DNA of 30,569 nt from assembly GCA_039591615.1 (NCBI GenBank), contig JBDHDH010000035.1, forward strand, positions 1-30,569, in the 5' to 3' direction. Source of the stretch: JBDHDH01 sp039591615. GTDB taxonomy: Bacteria > Gemmatimonadota > Gemmatimonadetes > Gemmatimonadales > GWC2-71-9. Below the pieces are notes generated by a model. The model was not told where the DNA came from and did not search any database. It saw only the letters and a program-made list of their open reading frames with translations. The position numbers and the translations under genes were made by a program. Positions 1 through 8,852 of the stretch are shown here, piece by piece (within the stretch, counting starts at the first letter, position 1; each line of letters begins with the position of its first letter).

Positions 1-602
1 AATGGCGGCGTCATGTATTTCCGCGGCGGCAGCATCAACCGCCCGCGGGACATGAAGGGCAAACGGATCCAGTATCCGGGCGCGCCCGGCTCCGCGGGAC
101 CAGCGATCGTCGCGACGATGATCGAAGCCGACGGCAGCGAATGCGACCCCACCCAATTCGGGCTGGTGAACAACGGTTTCTACCACACCGACGCGCTAGC
201 TGAAGCCCGGGCGGACGTCGCGACCCTCGTGTTCTACAACTTCGAGATCATCGAGGCACGGGAGAGAGGGACTTCTGCCAACTGATTCTCATCACTTCCC
301 CGCGCACCCTGGAAGAACGAAGAGAGACCCTGGAGCGCCTCCTGGGGGTGCTCCGGCGCGGTGTGGACTTCCTTCATGAACGCCCGGAGGATGCCAAGGA
401 GATCTACGATCGGCAGGCAGGTGCTGATCCCAACGACCGGATGATGCAAGAGATTTTCGCTGCCACCATCCAGTGCTTCACATACGACTTCTCGATGAGT
501 GCCGAGTACTACCAGAAGCTCCAAGGGTGGATGCACACTCGCGGACTCATCTCCAAGCCATACGAGTCGAGCGCGTACTGGACCAACGATCTCGTTGTGT
601 GA
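1..602 (+). pseudogene. NMT1/THI5-like ABC transporter substrate-binding protein, 5'-truncated and frameshifted
   Basis: The window opens inside this gene. Reading frame 1 (bases 1-285) gives the middle of a periplasmic binding protein of the NMT1/THI5 (SsuA/ThiY-like) family: a 'DMKGKRI..PG' strand, 'IEADG', then 'RADVATLVFYNFEIIEARERG', the usual hinge region. That frame stops at 283-285. The family's next block, starting 'FCQLILITSP' and running through the helical 'FLHERPEDAKEIYD' to 'WTNDLV', continues in frame 3 from about base 275 to the stop at 600-602. In intact relatives about a dozen residues normally sit between these blocks (aromatic/acidic, ending in VPD), so I infer a small deletion that also shifts the frame. 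Intact members bind thiamine precursors, sulfonates or similar small molecules for ABC import. No ABC partner gene lies in the window on this side. A sequencing or assembly error remains possible. Confidence 0.72.
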
Positions 603-944
603 CTAGGCCCGGTTCTTCAGCCGCTCCAGCGCCTCGAGAGTTTCGTCGACGGCAGTTTGAAGTCGAGCGAAGCCTGGAGTTCCGCGCGTGATGGTGCGAT
701 CGGAGAGACCCGACAGAACCCCCTGACAGACTTCGGCCGCCCGCCGAAGCCGGAACTTGGTTATCGCTTCGGGATACTCAACGGGATTCGTGGTGGTACT
801 GACCGCCAGCACGTTCGTCCGCACCCGGTCCAGCGTCGCCTTGAATTCCTCGAGGTAGCTGGTTTGCACCCCTTTGTTCAGAACCGGCTCGATGGCATCC
901 AATGACTGCCGGAGCTGATCGACGGATCTCCTGAGCTCGCTCAT
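603..944 (-). CDS. Small helical protein of unknown function, paralogue A
   Basis: A 113-residue protein with no recognised domain, signal peptide or membrane segment; it looks mostly alpha-helical. It is clearly paralogous to the gene immediately upstream (945-1289). Shared blocks are 'LRxxLDxIE' near the N-terminus, 'LRT/VRT' in the middle, and a C-terminal stretch with the pattern [FI]R[LV]RRA[AT]EVC-x-G-[LV]LS-x-L followed by I-x-x-GTPG. Its ATG (942-944) directly abuts the TAG stop (945-947) of that gene with no spacer, so the two are probably translationally coupled in one transcript. Function unknown; the single conserved Cys and Arg-rich helix are the only features that might be functional. 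Confidence 0.72.
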   Translation of the reverse strand: MSELRRSVDQLRQSLDAIEPVLNKGVQTSYLEEFKATLDRVRTNVLAVSTTTNPVEYPEAITKFRLRRAAEVCQGVLSGLSDRTITRGTPGFARLQTAVDETLEALERLKNRA

Positions 945-1289
945 CTACCGTTTCGCCAGCTTGCAAGCCATCTTCAACTCCCTGAGCGCTCCCCGTAACA
1001 AGTCGATGCCTGGGGTGCCTGGCGCAATGTTGTCAGCGTCCAGGTCTGACAGCAGGCCCGAACAGACCTCCGTGGCTCGACGCACTCGGATCTCTCCCAA
1101 ATACCGATTGAGGTCGCCTCCCCGGTGCGTGGTAATATGGACCCAGACTTTCGTGCGGAGATTGTCGACGGCTCTGGCCAGTGAATGGACAGCCTCGGCC
1201 GAGTGCTGGGATCCTCGTGCTCCTACCTCGATCTGGTCGAGCGCGGCTCTGAGCGCGTTGAACGCCTGGTTCATGTCTTGATCGCCCAT
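945..1289 (-). CDS. Small helical protein of unknown function, paralogue B
   Basis: A 114-residue protein, first gene of a two-gene minus-strand unit. The ATG at 1287-1289 is preceded by GGAG at a spacing of 6 bases, which supports this start; a second ATG five codons in (1272-1274) is possible. It shares with its downstream neighbour the C-terminal RRATEVC...GTPG block and an N-terminal 'LRAALDQIE' helix, so the pair arose by tandem duplication. No signal peptide, no transmembrane segment, no catalytic motif that I recognise. It may form a homo- or hetero-oligomer with its paralogue; that is inference from pairing only. Confidence 0.72.
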   Translation of the reverse strand: MGDQDMNQAFNALRAALDQIEVGARGSQHSAEAVHSLARAVDNLRTKVWVHITTHRGGDLNRYLGEIRVRRATEVCSGLLSDLDADNIAPGTPGIDLLRGALRELKMACKLAKR

Positions 1290-1611
1290 CGGACGCTCCG
1301 GTTCAAGACATTTCCGTCCGCGGCGAGAGCCGCCACGGCGCCACCCGAAACTACTTCATACCGCGTCGCGCGACCCACCTGAAGATGCAATTCTCCACAC
1401 CTAGCAGCAATCTTGTACTGGAGACCTCTCTGGGGAAGCCCGAGATGCCGCGCCGCCGGCACTCGGGTCTCGACGGGGCCGGCTTTCCTGGGACGCGTCT
1501 CTCCAGTTGCGGCCAACTGACGGACGGATACGATAGATCTGTATTCCTGATTCCTCGGCATTCCGGCGAGGTGTCGTGAGCACGCCCCGCTTCGGTTCAG
1601 GAGGCAGACGC
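1290..1611. other. Divergent intergenic region between unknown-paralogue pair and M14 gene
   Basis: This 322-base stretch separates the minus-strand pair from the plus-strand peptidase gene and should carry both promoters. The only promoter-like arrangement I see for the peptidase is TTGCGG (1507-1512), 16 bases, TACGAT (1529-1534), a weak match. A GTG at 1576 would extend the peptidase by 12 codons but lacks a ribosome-binding site. Small open frames here are not convincing genes. Confidence 0.35.
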
Positions 1612-4275
1612 ATGCGACCCATTCTGACAACTTTCTTCTGGATCCTCATCGTTCACACCACGCTACTCGACCCGCGGGCAATCTGTAGCCAAGACATCCC
1701 CATCCCTGCCTCACACTTCGGTTTCGAGTTGGGAGCGGATGGGAGGCTCGCATCCTGGGACCAGCTGGTGACCTACTACAACCGGCTGGCGACGGCGTCC
1801 GATCGAGTCGAGGTCCGCGAGCTTGGAAGAACGGTTCGAGGCAACCCTTTTCTTCTCGTGACCATCTCTGCTCCCGACAACCTCGCCCGCACGGACCGCC
1901 TCGCCGAGATCAGCCGACGACTAGCCGACCCCCGTGGGCTGTCCGACGACGAGGTGGGCGAGCTCGTGCGGGACGGGCGGGCAGTCGTTGCGGTAACCGT
2001 CGGTCTTCACTCCACCGAAGTCGCCGGTATGCAGATGGCTCCGGGACTTGCCTACCGGCTCGCCACCGGGAACGACCAGGCGACACGGGAGCTGCTGGAC
2101 AATGTCGTGTTCCTGCTCTTTCCCTCGTTCAACCCGGACGGTCATCAAATGGTCGTGAACTGGGTGGACAGCACACGGGGTACACGCTACGCGGGTTCTC
2201 GACTGCCTGACATGTATCACCAATATGTGGGACACGACAACAATCGGGATGCCTACATGTTGACCCAAAGCGAGGCACAGTACTTCGCCGGGGTCGTGTA
2301 CCACGAATGGATCCCTCAGTGGTACCTGGATGTGCACCAGATGGGTAGCTACGGGCCTCGCCTCTATGTCCCGCCCTACGACGACCCCATCAATCCCAAT
2401 GTTGATCCACTCATCTGGGCCGAGCACGATCTCGTCGGCGCCAACATGCTCCTGGCGCTCGAACGGGAGGGAATCACAGGCATCGCTTCGGGGACGTACT
2501 ACACTGGATGGTGGTTTCCGTCATTTCACATGGCCACGAACCATCACAATATCGCCGGCATGCTCACCGAGTCAGCGAGCGCCAACATGGCGGAGCCCTT
2601 GCTCATTCACGAGCACCAGCTGCAACCGCACGGTCGCAAGCACCGTGCGTACCGGCGGATGCAGGTTTTCCCACATCCCTGGGAGGGTGGCTGGTGGCGC
2701 ATGGAGGACATTATTCGCCAACAACACGTCAGCACGTATGCCATGCTCTCCACGGCGGCCCGCCACCGGGAGACCGTGCTCCGGAACATGATCCTCAAGG
2801 CCCAGCGCACTATCCGGCGCGGACGCACGGAGCCGCCCTTCGGATTCATCATTCCCTCGCTGCAGCACGACCCCCTCACCGTCGACAAGCTCATCACGAT
2901 TCTCATGAAGAACGGAGTCGAAGTCCACAGAGCCGAAGGGGATTTCCTACACGGGGGCCGGGCGTATCAGGGTGGTGATTACATCGTCTCCACTGCACAA
3001 CCGAACGGCGTTCTCGTCCGTTCGCTCCTTTCGCAGACGTTTTATCCCGACAACGCCATCACGCGACGAGACGACGGTACCATCGTCTCGCCGTACGATA
3101 TGTCGAACTTCGTCCTGGCCGAGCAAATGGGCGTAATGGCAATTCCTGTGGACGCGCCCATCGACGCACCTCTCGAGGATCTCGCCGCGCCCCCACAGAA
3201 GGTGGGACGCATCCTCGGTTCGGGGAACGCTGGCTGGCTCGTGTCCCATCAGCTGAACGACGCCTTCCGAGTCACGAATTCGGTGCTCGCCGACGGCGGC
3301 ACCGTGTTCTGGTTGAAGCAGCCCATCGAACGCAGTGGAACCTCCTTCGGCCCCGGGACCCTCTGGATCCCGGCCCGGGGGATCTCGGCCGATGGGGCGC
3401 AACGGCTCGCCCGAGAGACGGGGGTGGATTTCACCGCAGTGCCATCACCGCCAACCGGTTCCGCTTACCGCCTCAACCCGCTGCGGCTCGCGATCTACCG
3501 TCGCTATCTAGGCGAGCAGCTAGACGAAGGGTGGAGTCGATACCTCTTCGACACATGGGGCCTGGCGTATAGACGCCTCGAGGCGGACGATATCAGGAGC
3601 GGAGCCCTGGGTGGCGAAGACGTCCTTCTCGTGCCAGCCGACAATCTCCAGCGCCTCAAGGGAGAAGGAGACGTGACACCGCCCGGCGAGGGCGCTATCG
3701 AAGAGTATCCAGAGACATTCCTGCCGCCGCGCTACACCGAAGGCCTGGACGAGGACGCCATCCAGCGCATCGAGGCTTTCGTCCATGGGGGTGGAACCTT
3801 GATTCTCCTCGATCGCGCCTCCGAGCTGGCCATCGAGGAGCTGGGCGTTCCCGTGGAGAACGCCGTGGCCGGTCTCTCCCGCGAGGAATTCTTCAGCCCT
3901 GGATCCAACCTGCGCGTGCGGTTTGATCGCAAGCACCCCTTGACCTACGGAATGCCGGCGGAGGGGCTGGTGCTCAACTGGGGCAGTCCGGTATTCGAAG
4001 TGGATCGCACGGCGTTCAACGCCGAGATTGCCACTCCCGTGGAATATCTGGACCGCGACTTGTTGCAAAGCGGTTGGCTCATCGGCGAGGAGAAGATCGC
4101 TGGGAAACCTGCCGCCCTCGACGTGGGGTACGGACAGGGGCGGATCATCATGATCGGCTTCCGAGTCCAGCATCGCGCACAGACGCACGGTACGTTCAAG
4201 ATTTTCTTCAACGCCCTCTACTACGGGGCGTCAGAGCAGGTCGAGCTGGGAGACGGAGCGGCGAGCGGGAGATGA
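1612..4275 (+). CDS. Secreted M14-family zinc carboxypeptidase-like protein with C-terminal GATase-like region
   Basis: An 887-residue exported peptidase of family M14. The ATG at 1612 is preferred over the upstream in-frame GTG (1576) because AGGAGG lies just before it and a signal peptide (MRPILTTFFWILIV...) begins there. The M14 core is intact: zinc ligands H133 and E136 in 'LHSTE', third ligand H242 in 'DVHQMG', catalytic E320 in 'MLTESAS', and the substrate-contacting 'FNPDG' and 'NNRD' segments. After the peptidase domain, about residue 430 onward, a long alpha/beta region includes 'EAFVHGGGTLILLD' and 'GYGQGRIIMIGF', typical of the class I glutamine-amidotransferase-like fold attached to these large bacterial M14 proteins. 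It likely acts in the periplasm on peptides. A divergent paralogue lies at 11587-14319. The next gene follows after about 170 bases on the same strand. Confidence 0.9.
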   Translation: MRPILTTFFWILIVHTTLLDPRAICSQDIPIPASHFGFELGADGRLASWDQLVTYYNRLATASDRVEVRELGRTVRGNPFLLVTISAPDNLARTDRLAEISRRLADPRGLSDDEVGELVRDGRAVVAVTVGLHSTEVAGMQMAPGLAYRLATGNDQATRELLDNVVFLLFPSFNPDGHQMVVNWVDSTRGTRYAGSRLPDMYHQYVGHDNNRDAYMLTQSEAQYFAGVVYHEWIPQWYLDVHQMGSYGPRLYVPPYDDPINPNVDPLIWAEHDLVGANMLLALEREGITGIASGTYYTGWWFPSFHMATNHHNIAGMLTESASANMAEPLLIHEHQLQPHGRKHRAYRRMQVFPHPWEGGWWRMEDIIRQQHVSTYAMLSTAARHRETVLRNMILKAQRTIRRGRTEPPFGFIIPSLQHDPLTVDKLITILMKNGVEVHRAEGDFLHGGRAYQGGDYIVSTAQPNGVLVRSLLSQTFYPDNAITRRDDGTIVSPYDMSNFVLAEQMGVMAIPVDAPIDAPLEDLAAPPQKVGRILGSGNAGWLVSHQLNDAFRVTNSVLADGGTVFWLKQPIERSGTSFGPGTLWIPARGISADGAQRLARETGVDFTAVPSPPTGSAYRLNPLRLAIYRRYLGEQLDEGWSRYLFDTWGLAYRRLEADDIRSGALGGEDVLLVPADNLQRLKGEGDVTPPGEGAIEEYPETFLPPRYTEGLDEDAIQRIEAFVHGGGTLILLDRASELAIEELGVPVENAVAGLSREEFFSPGSNLRVRFDRKHPLTYGMPAEGLVLNWGSPVFEVDRTAFNAEIATPVEYLDRDLLQSGWLIGEEKIAGKPAALDVGYGQGRIIMIGFRVQHRAQTHGTFKIFFNALYYGASEQVELGDGAASGR

Positions 4276-4447
4276 GGTGGCTTGCAACATCGATCGCGCG
4301 GCCACCTCTTCATGGAAGATTCATCACGGGTTCACGACCGAGGGACACCCGTACGGTACCTTCGATGGTCGGTGTCCGTCTGGATCAACCACTCGCGGGC
4401 GCCGCGACGCCTCTTCCTACCTCGTCACCGATTGCGAGCGTAGGCAC

Positions 4448-5449
4448 ATGCGCATCTGGAATCGCAGGGAATTCCTCGAAACGTCGGCGATGGGCCTGGC
4501 AGTGATGGCAACCGGAAGGCTCGGCTGGCCGACACCGCCGCGGGCGCAGGTCAGCCTCGTGTCCGTGGGCGCAGCGGGACGGGAAGAAGCGATTGCAAAA
4601 GCGATCGAGCTCATCGGTGTTCCGGACCTCTCCGGCAAGCGGGTGGCGCTCAAGCCCAACTTCAACAGCGCGGACCCCTTTCCGGGATCCACGCACCCGG
4701 AGACCCTCCGGACCGTCGTTCGCCTGGTGAAGGACCTCGGGGCGAGCCGCATCACCGTGGCAGACCGGAGTGGGATGGGAGACTCCGAAGAAGTCATGAC
4801 CAAGAAGGGTGTCTTCGACGACGCGAGATCCCTAGGGTTCGATGCGCTCCCTCTTTCCGGTCTGCCGGCCGATGGCTGGGTTCACGTCGATCATCCCGAC
4901 CTGCACTGGGATAACGGCTTTCATCTGGCGCGTGTGTTCCGGGAAGCTGACGCCGTCGTCCAAATGTGCTGCCTCAAGACCCATCGTTTCGGTGGACACT
5001 TCACGTTGTCTCTCAAAAACACCGTCGGTATGGTGGCGAAGCGAGTGCCGGGGGTGTCACACGACTTCATGCGGGAGCTGCACCGCTCCCGCCACCAGCG
5101 CCGCATGATCGCCGAGCTCAACCTGGCGTACGAACCAGCCCTGATAGTGATGGATGCCATCGAGTGCTTCACACACGGTGGCCCTGATACGGGAACTGTC
5201 GCTCGTCCCGACCTGATCCTCGCTTCCACTGACCGCGTCGCCATCGACGCTGTCGGCGTGGCTGTGTTGCGAGAGAAAGGTACGACGCGAGAGGTATCAC
5301 GGGGCTCCATCTTCGGATTGGAGCAGATTGCCCGGGCCGTGGACCTCGGCATCGGAGTCGCGAAGCCCGATCGCATCGAGATCCTGACAGCCGACCCCGA
5401 GGGAGAACGGTATCGATCGCAGCTCGAGACGATGCTCCATGCCGCCTGA
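4448..5449 (+). CDS. Tat-exported DUF362 family protein
   Basis: A 333-residue protein with a twin-arginine signal, 'NRREFLETSAMGLAVMATG', at the extreme N-terminus. This fixes the start at ATG 4448 rather than the frame's first codon at 4277, although the ribosome-binding site is weak. The mature part is a DUF362 domain: 'VALKPNFN' with 'STHPETLRTVVRLVKDLG', 'ITVADRSG', then 'CCLKTHRFGGHFTLSLKN', 'VMDAIECFTHGGP' and 'ASTDRVAIDAVG'. No 4Fe-4S ferredoxin motif is present, unlike DUF362-ferredoxin fusions. DUF362 has no firmly established activity; Tat export suggests that it folds, perhaps with a cofactor, in the cytoplasm. The following ACT gene starts 34 bases after its stop, so the two are probably cotranscribed. 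Confidence 0.85.
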   Translation: MRIWNRREFLETSAMGLAVMATGRLGWPTPPRAQVSLVSVGAAGREEAIAKAIELIGVPDLSGKRVALKPNFNSADPFPGSTHPETLRTVVRLVKDLGASRITVADRSGMGDSEEVMTKKGVFDDARSLGFDALPLSGLPADGWVHVDHPDLHWDNGFHLARVFREADAVVQMCCLKTHRFGGHFTLSLKNTVGMVAKRVPGVSHDFMRELHRSRHQRRMIAELNLAYEPALIVMDAIECFTHGGPDTGTVARPDLILASTDRVAIDAVGVAVLREKGTTREVSRGSIFGLEQIARAVDLGIGVAKPDRIEILTADPEGERYRSQLETMLHAA

Positions 5450-5483
5450 GTACGTTTCGACGCCGTCCAAGGAGAAAGCACAA

Positions 5484-5897
5484 ATGGCGTACAGAATTCG
5501 GAGAGTCGACTACTACTACGCGACCCTCCTGGACGAGCCCGGCGAAGGGTACAAGCTCCTGACGCGACTCGCGGAGTTGGGAATCAACCTGCTGGCGTTC
5601 ACGGGGGTGCCCATTGGGCCTTCGCGGACCCAACTCACCGTTTTCCCAGGGGACTCCCGAAAGCTGGAGAGCGCCGCGAAGAACGCCGGACTCGCCCTGG
5701 ACGGTCCACACCCGGCACTTCTGGTGCAGGGTGACGACGAGCTGGGAGCCCTAGCTGGTATTCACGAGAAGCTCCACCAGGCGGACGTGAACGTCTACGC
5801 TTCCAGTGGCGTGACGGACGGTGTGGGAAGTTTTGGCTACGTCTTGTACGTGAGACCCGAGGACTACGAGCGGGCCGTGCGGTCACTGGAGGTGTGA
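5484..5897 (+). CDS. Tandem ACT-domain protein
   Basis: A 137-residue cytoplasmic protein consisting of two ACT-like repeats. The first covers about residues 5-60 ('VDYYYATLLDEPGEGYKLLTRL' with 'GINLLAFTGVP'); the second about residues 75-130 ('LLVQGDDELGALAGIHEKL' with 'DVNVYASSGVTDG' and 'FGYVLYV'). Both have the beta-alpha-beta-beta-alpha-beta signature with the acidic/Gly turn that in known ACT domains binds amino acids or other small ligands. The start at ATG 5484 has AAGGAG about 10 bases upstream; the frame opens 15 codons earlier but overlaps the upstream gene's end. A stand-alone ACT protein is likely a ligand sensor or allosteric partner. Coupling to a DUF362 gene is the only clue to its partner. 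Confidence 0.82.
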   Translation: MAYRIRRVDYYYATLLDEPGEGYKLLTRLAELGINLLAFTGVPIGPSRTQLTVFPGDSRKLESAAKNAGLALDGPHPALLVQGDDELGALAGIHEKLHQADVNVYASSGVTDGVGSFGYVLYVRPEDYERAVRSLEV

Positions 5898-5977
5898 CGC
5901 CGGATCCCTCCAAGCCCGTCTCTGGTACCCTGGATCTGTCGAATTGAAGCCGCAAAGGCTCCTTGGGCGTCACCGCG

Positions 5978-5993
5978 AGAGCCCTCCGGCTCT
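5978..5993. repeat. Short hairpin downstream of the ACT gene
   Basis: AGAGCC-CTCC-GGCTCT forms a 6-bp perfect stem with a 4-base loop about 80 bases after the stop of the ACT gene, followed by TTCTC rather than a T-run. It could be a weak or Rho-assisted transcript end. The rest of 5898-6166 shows nothing else I can support. Confidence 0.25.
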
Positions 5994-6166
5994 TCTCGAA
6001 CCCCACGACGCACGTGTAAGGGGAGGCCCATTCTCAGAGGCCGATCGTTCGGTGCCCGAGGGTCTGAGCTTTCGCCGACCTCCACATGCTCACTTCGACG
6101 TAGGACCTGATTGTTTGCGTCGATTCGTACGTACGTGACGGTCAAAGCCACACTGTCGGGGTCCCC

Positions 6167-8449
6167 ATGGTCTTCGATTCGACCGCGAGCAACGTGAGCG
6201 ACGGCACGACGACGTTCGCCCGGGATCTCGGCCTATTCGATGCCACGATGATCGGGGTCGGGGCGATGATCGGCGCCGGAATCTTCGTGCTCACGGGGAT
6301 AGCCGCGGGGGAAGCGGGCCCGGCCTCCATTGTCGCCTTTGCACTCAACGGTGCCGTCACGCTCCTCACCGCCTTCGCGTACGCCGAGCTTGCAACCGCC
6401 TTGCCGGAGGCAGGCGGTGGGTACGCGTTCGTCCGCCGCGCCTTTCCCGGTGCCATCGGCTTCACGGCCGGCTGGATGTTGTGGTTCGCCTACACGGTGG
6501 CGTGTAGCCTCTATGCGCTGGGCTTCGCGGGCTACTTCTTGGAGTTCTTCATCAAGTACCTCCCCGGGTCCACGGCCCGTCTCCTTGGGGCGGTGGGCCA
6601 CCAGCCCGCCATCCTGGTGGTCACGTTGCTGGTGGGGCTCGCGTTTATCCGCGTGAACGTGCTCGGGGCCGAGGTGACCGGAAAGACGGAAAACGTGCTG
6701 ACGGTCGCCAAGCTCGGGATCCTTGCGATCTTCGTGTTCTACGGCCTGCAACGGGTGACGGAGATCCCAGCGCAGGCCTCAGGTAACTTCACGCCGTTCT
6801 TCCCACAGGGCCTCGGTGGCGTCTTGGTGGCAATGGGGCTCACGTTCATCGCCTTCGAGGGATACGACCTCATCGCCACGGTCGCCGAGGAAATCAAGGA
6901 ACCGGAGAAGAACATCCCGCGAGCCACGTTCATCGCGCTGGGAATCACCGTCACGATGTACCTCCTCATCCTCTTCGTTTCCCTCGCGGCCGTCCAACCG
7001 GAGGGCGAAACGACGTGGCAGTTCTTGGGCAGATACCAGGAAACGGCGATCGTTCGTGCGGCCGAGGATTTCATGCCGGCTCTCGGGGTCGCCGTGATCG
7101 TCTTGGGGGGCTTGCTGTCGACCACTTCCGCACTCAACGCGACCGTGATGGCATCGTCACGCGTGGCCTTCTCAATGGGGCGAGACCGGGTACTTCCAGC
7201 CGCGATGGCCGCTATCCATCCGGCGCGGCGAACACCGCACGTCGCCATCATCGTGACGGGCGTCGTCCTTCTGGCCATCGCGATGCTGCTTCCCATAGAA
7301 GCCGTAGGATCGGCGGCGAGCCTCATCTTCCTGCTCACCTTCGCGATGGTGAACTTGTCCGTGATCGCCCTCCGACGAAAGGCGCCCGAGCTGCCGCGAC
7401 GCTATCGCGTTCCCCTCTATCCCATCACGCCAATCCTCGGAGTCGTCCTGAACGTGTATCTGGCGATCTACCAGTTCAACTTCCAGCCAATCGCCTGGTA
7501 CGTGACCGCCGGATGGATCCTCGTGGGGCTTCTGGTCTACTACGGTTACTTCGAGAAGCAGGCGGCGGCCGTGCAGCCGCAGGTGCTGGAACTCAGCCGA
7601 ACATCGCTCAGCGATGCGGTGCTCGTTCCTCTCCACAACCCGGACAACGTGGAGGTTCTCCTCGCCTTCGCAGCACCGATCGCACGGGCAAGCCGTCGCC
7701 GAATTGTCGCCATGACGGTCGTCGAGGTTCCGCGGCAGCTCCCCATACACGAAGGCCTGCGGTTCAAGCACCATAAGGAGCCGCTCCTGAAACAGGCCCA
7801 GGAGTACGCTTCGAAACACGGGATCGACCTCGAAACCGATCTGGTGGTTGCCCACCACGCGCAAAGCGGCATCCTCAGCGCGGCGGAGCGCCACCGAGCA
7901 GATCTCCTCCTAATGGGTTGGAAGGGATACACGGACACGCGCGACCGCATCTTCGGGGAGGTGACGGATCAGGTGATCCGCCATGCGCCGTGCGACCTCC
8001 TGGTCCTCAAGACCGAGGCATCCAGCTTCCGAACCTGTCTCTTTCCGACAGCGGGGGGGCCACATGCCCGGTTGGCGGCGGAGTTCCTGAACGTCCTGGC
8101 GAAGGCGTTCGACATGGCGATCTCGGCAGCATACGTCGTCTCTCCGGATGCTCCGGCCGAGAATCGCGAGGTGGCGCATCGCTGGATCGAGAAGACGCTG
8201 GCCCACGTCGATCCCGCGATCCACGTCGAACGACGACTCATCGAGGCACGAAGCGTCGCAGGTGGGATCGCCAAGGCCAGCCGCGACTACGATCTCGTGA
8301 TCATCGGAGCCGCCAAGGAGCCGGTGTTTCACCGAGTGCTCTTCGGTGAGATACCGGAGAAGGTCGCGCGCTACTCGCCAGTGTCTGTGCTCGTGGTCAA
8401 GCGGTTCGAGGGTGTGGTGAAGTCCCTGTTGAAGAAACTCTTCGGGTAG
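6167..8449 (+). CDS. APC-superfamily amino acid permease fused to two universal stress protein domains
   Basis: A 760-residue inner-membrane transporter with a cytoplasmic C-terminus. Residues 1 to about 460 form an APC/CAT-type amino acid permease with roughly 12 hydrophobic helices and the hallmark 'GVGAMIGAGIFVLTG' in helix 1 and 'FIAFEGYDLIATVAEEIKEPEKNIPRA' after helix 6 (quoted in part). Two USP modules follow, about residues 483-612 and 620-745. The first has 'LLLMGWKGYTDTRDRIFGE', close to the G-2x-G-9x-G nucleotide-binding pattern. The second ends 'VLFGEIPEKVARYSPVSVLVVK' and lacks the second glycine. The transporter probably imports amino acids, with nucleotide-sensing USP domains modulating it. 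ATG at 6167 follows a GGGG sequence. It converges on the minus-strand gene ending at 8456 with only 6 bases between stops. Confidence 0.92.
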   Translation: MVFDSTASNVSDGTTTFARDLGLFDATMIGVGAMIGAGIFVLTGIAAGEAGPASIVAFALNGAVTLLTAFAYAELATALPEAGGGYAFVRRAFPGAIGFTAGWMLWFAYTVACSLYALGFAGYFLEFFIKYLPGSTARLLGAVGHQPAILVVTLLVGLAFIRVNVLGAEVTGKTENVLTVAKLGILAIFVFYGLQRVTEIPAQASGNFTPFFPQGLGGVLVAMGLTFIAFEGYDLIATVAEEIKEPEKNIPRATFIALGITVTMYLLILFVSLAAVQPEGETTWQFLGRYQETAIVRAAEDFMPALGVAVIVLGGLLSTTSALNATVMASSRVAFSMGRDRVLPAAMAAIHPARRTPHVAIIVTGVVLLAIAMLLPIEAVGSAASLIFLLTFAMVNLSVIALRRKAPELPRRYRVPLYPITPILGVVLNVYLAIYQFNFQPIAWYVTAGWILVGLLVYYGYFEKQAAAVQPQVLELSRTSLSDAVLVPLHNPDNVEVLLAFAAPIARASRRRIVAMTVVEVPRQLPIHEGLRFKHHKEPLLKQAQEYASKHGIDLETDLVVAHHAQSGILSAAERHRADLLLMGWKGYTDTRDRIFGEVTDQVIRHAPCDLLVLKTEASSFRTCLFPTAGGPHARLAAEFLNVLAKAFDMAISAAYVVSPDAPAENREVAHRWIEKTLAHVDPAIHVERRLIEARSVAGGIAKASRDYDLVIIGAAKEPVFHRVLFGEIPEKVARYSPVSVLVVKRFEGVVKSLLKKLFG

Positions 8450-8455
8450 CCACCC

Positions 8456-8851
8456 CTATTGACCCCCGAGAACCTCGTCAAGGAGGAACAGGTCTGTGAG
8501 CACAGCTCGCAGGTGAATCGACGCGTTGAGATTGTCTATGAGCTGCGAGCTGATGGTCGGCTGGGCCAGGACGAGCTGAACCGCTGCTTGGGTGTCCAGA
8601 GCGTCTCGCGCAAGGACTCGAATCACGGCATGGTAGCACCCCGGGGGACTCAGTCCCTCGGCGTCGACCAACGCGGTAAACTCGTCCGCCAATCCTGAAA
8701 GGACCTCATCTGCACGGCGCAGCGCATCTCGTACCTGCCCTTCGGAGCGGCTGGCACCTGCTCCGGAAACTCCCTGCGCCGCGTACGCGAGGAAGAACTC
8801 GTAGCTCTCCTCGACGGCCTCTATCTTCTTTCTGAGCTGTTCCCGGGTCAA
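8456..8851 (-). CDS. Small helical protein of unknown function downstream of cytochrome b
   Basis: A 131-residue, apparently all-helical soluble protein, unrecognised. It has no signal peptide or membrane span. The only usable start is TTG at 8849-8851, one base after the TGA (8853-8855) of the cytochrome b gene, and no ribosome-binding site is evident, so translation probably depends on coupling to that gene. Visible blocks are 'KKIEAVEESYEFFLAYAAQG', a helix with 'ALRRADEVLSGLADEF', and a Leu-rich end 'LRAVLTDLFLLDEVL'. It might be an accessory or assembly factor for the cytochrome, which is inference from position. It does not align convincingly with the 603-1289 paralogues. Confidence 0.6.
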   Translation of the reverse strand: MTREQLRKKIEAVEESYEFFLAYAAQGVSGAGASRSEGQVRDALRRADEVLSGLADEFTALVDAEGLSPPGCYHAVIRVLARDALDTQAAVQLVLAQPTISSQLIDNLNASIHLRAVLTDLFLLDEVLGGQ

Positions 8852-8852
8852 C

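Noticed and set aside
8456..8851. Possible third member of the 603-1289 paralogue family
   Set aside because: Similar size and helical look, but none of the shared RRA-x-EVC or GTPG blocks is present.
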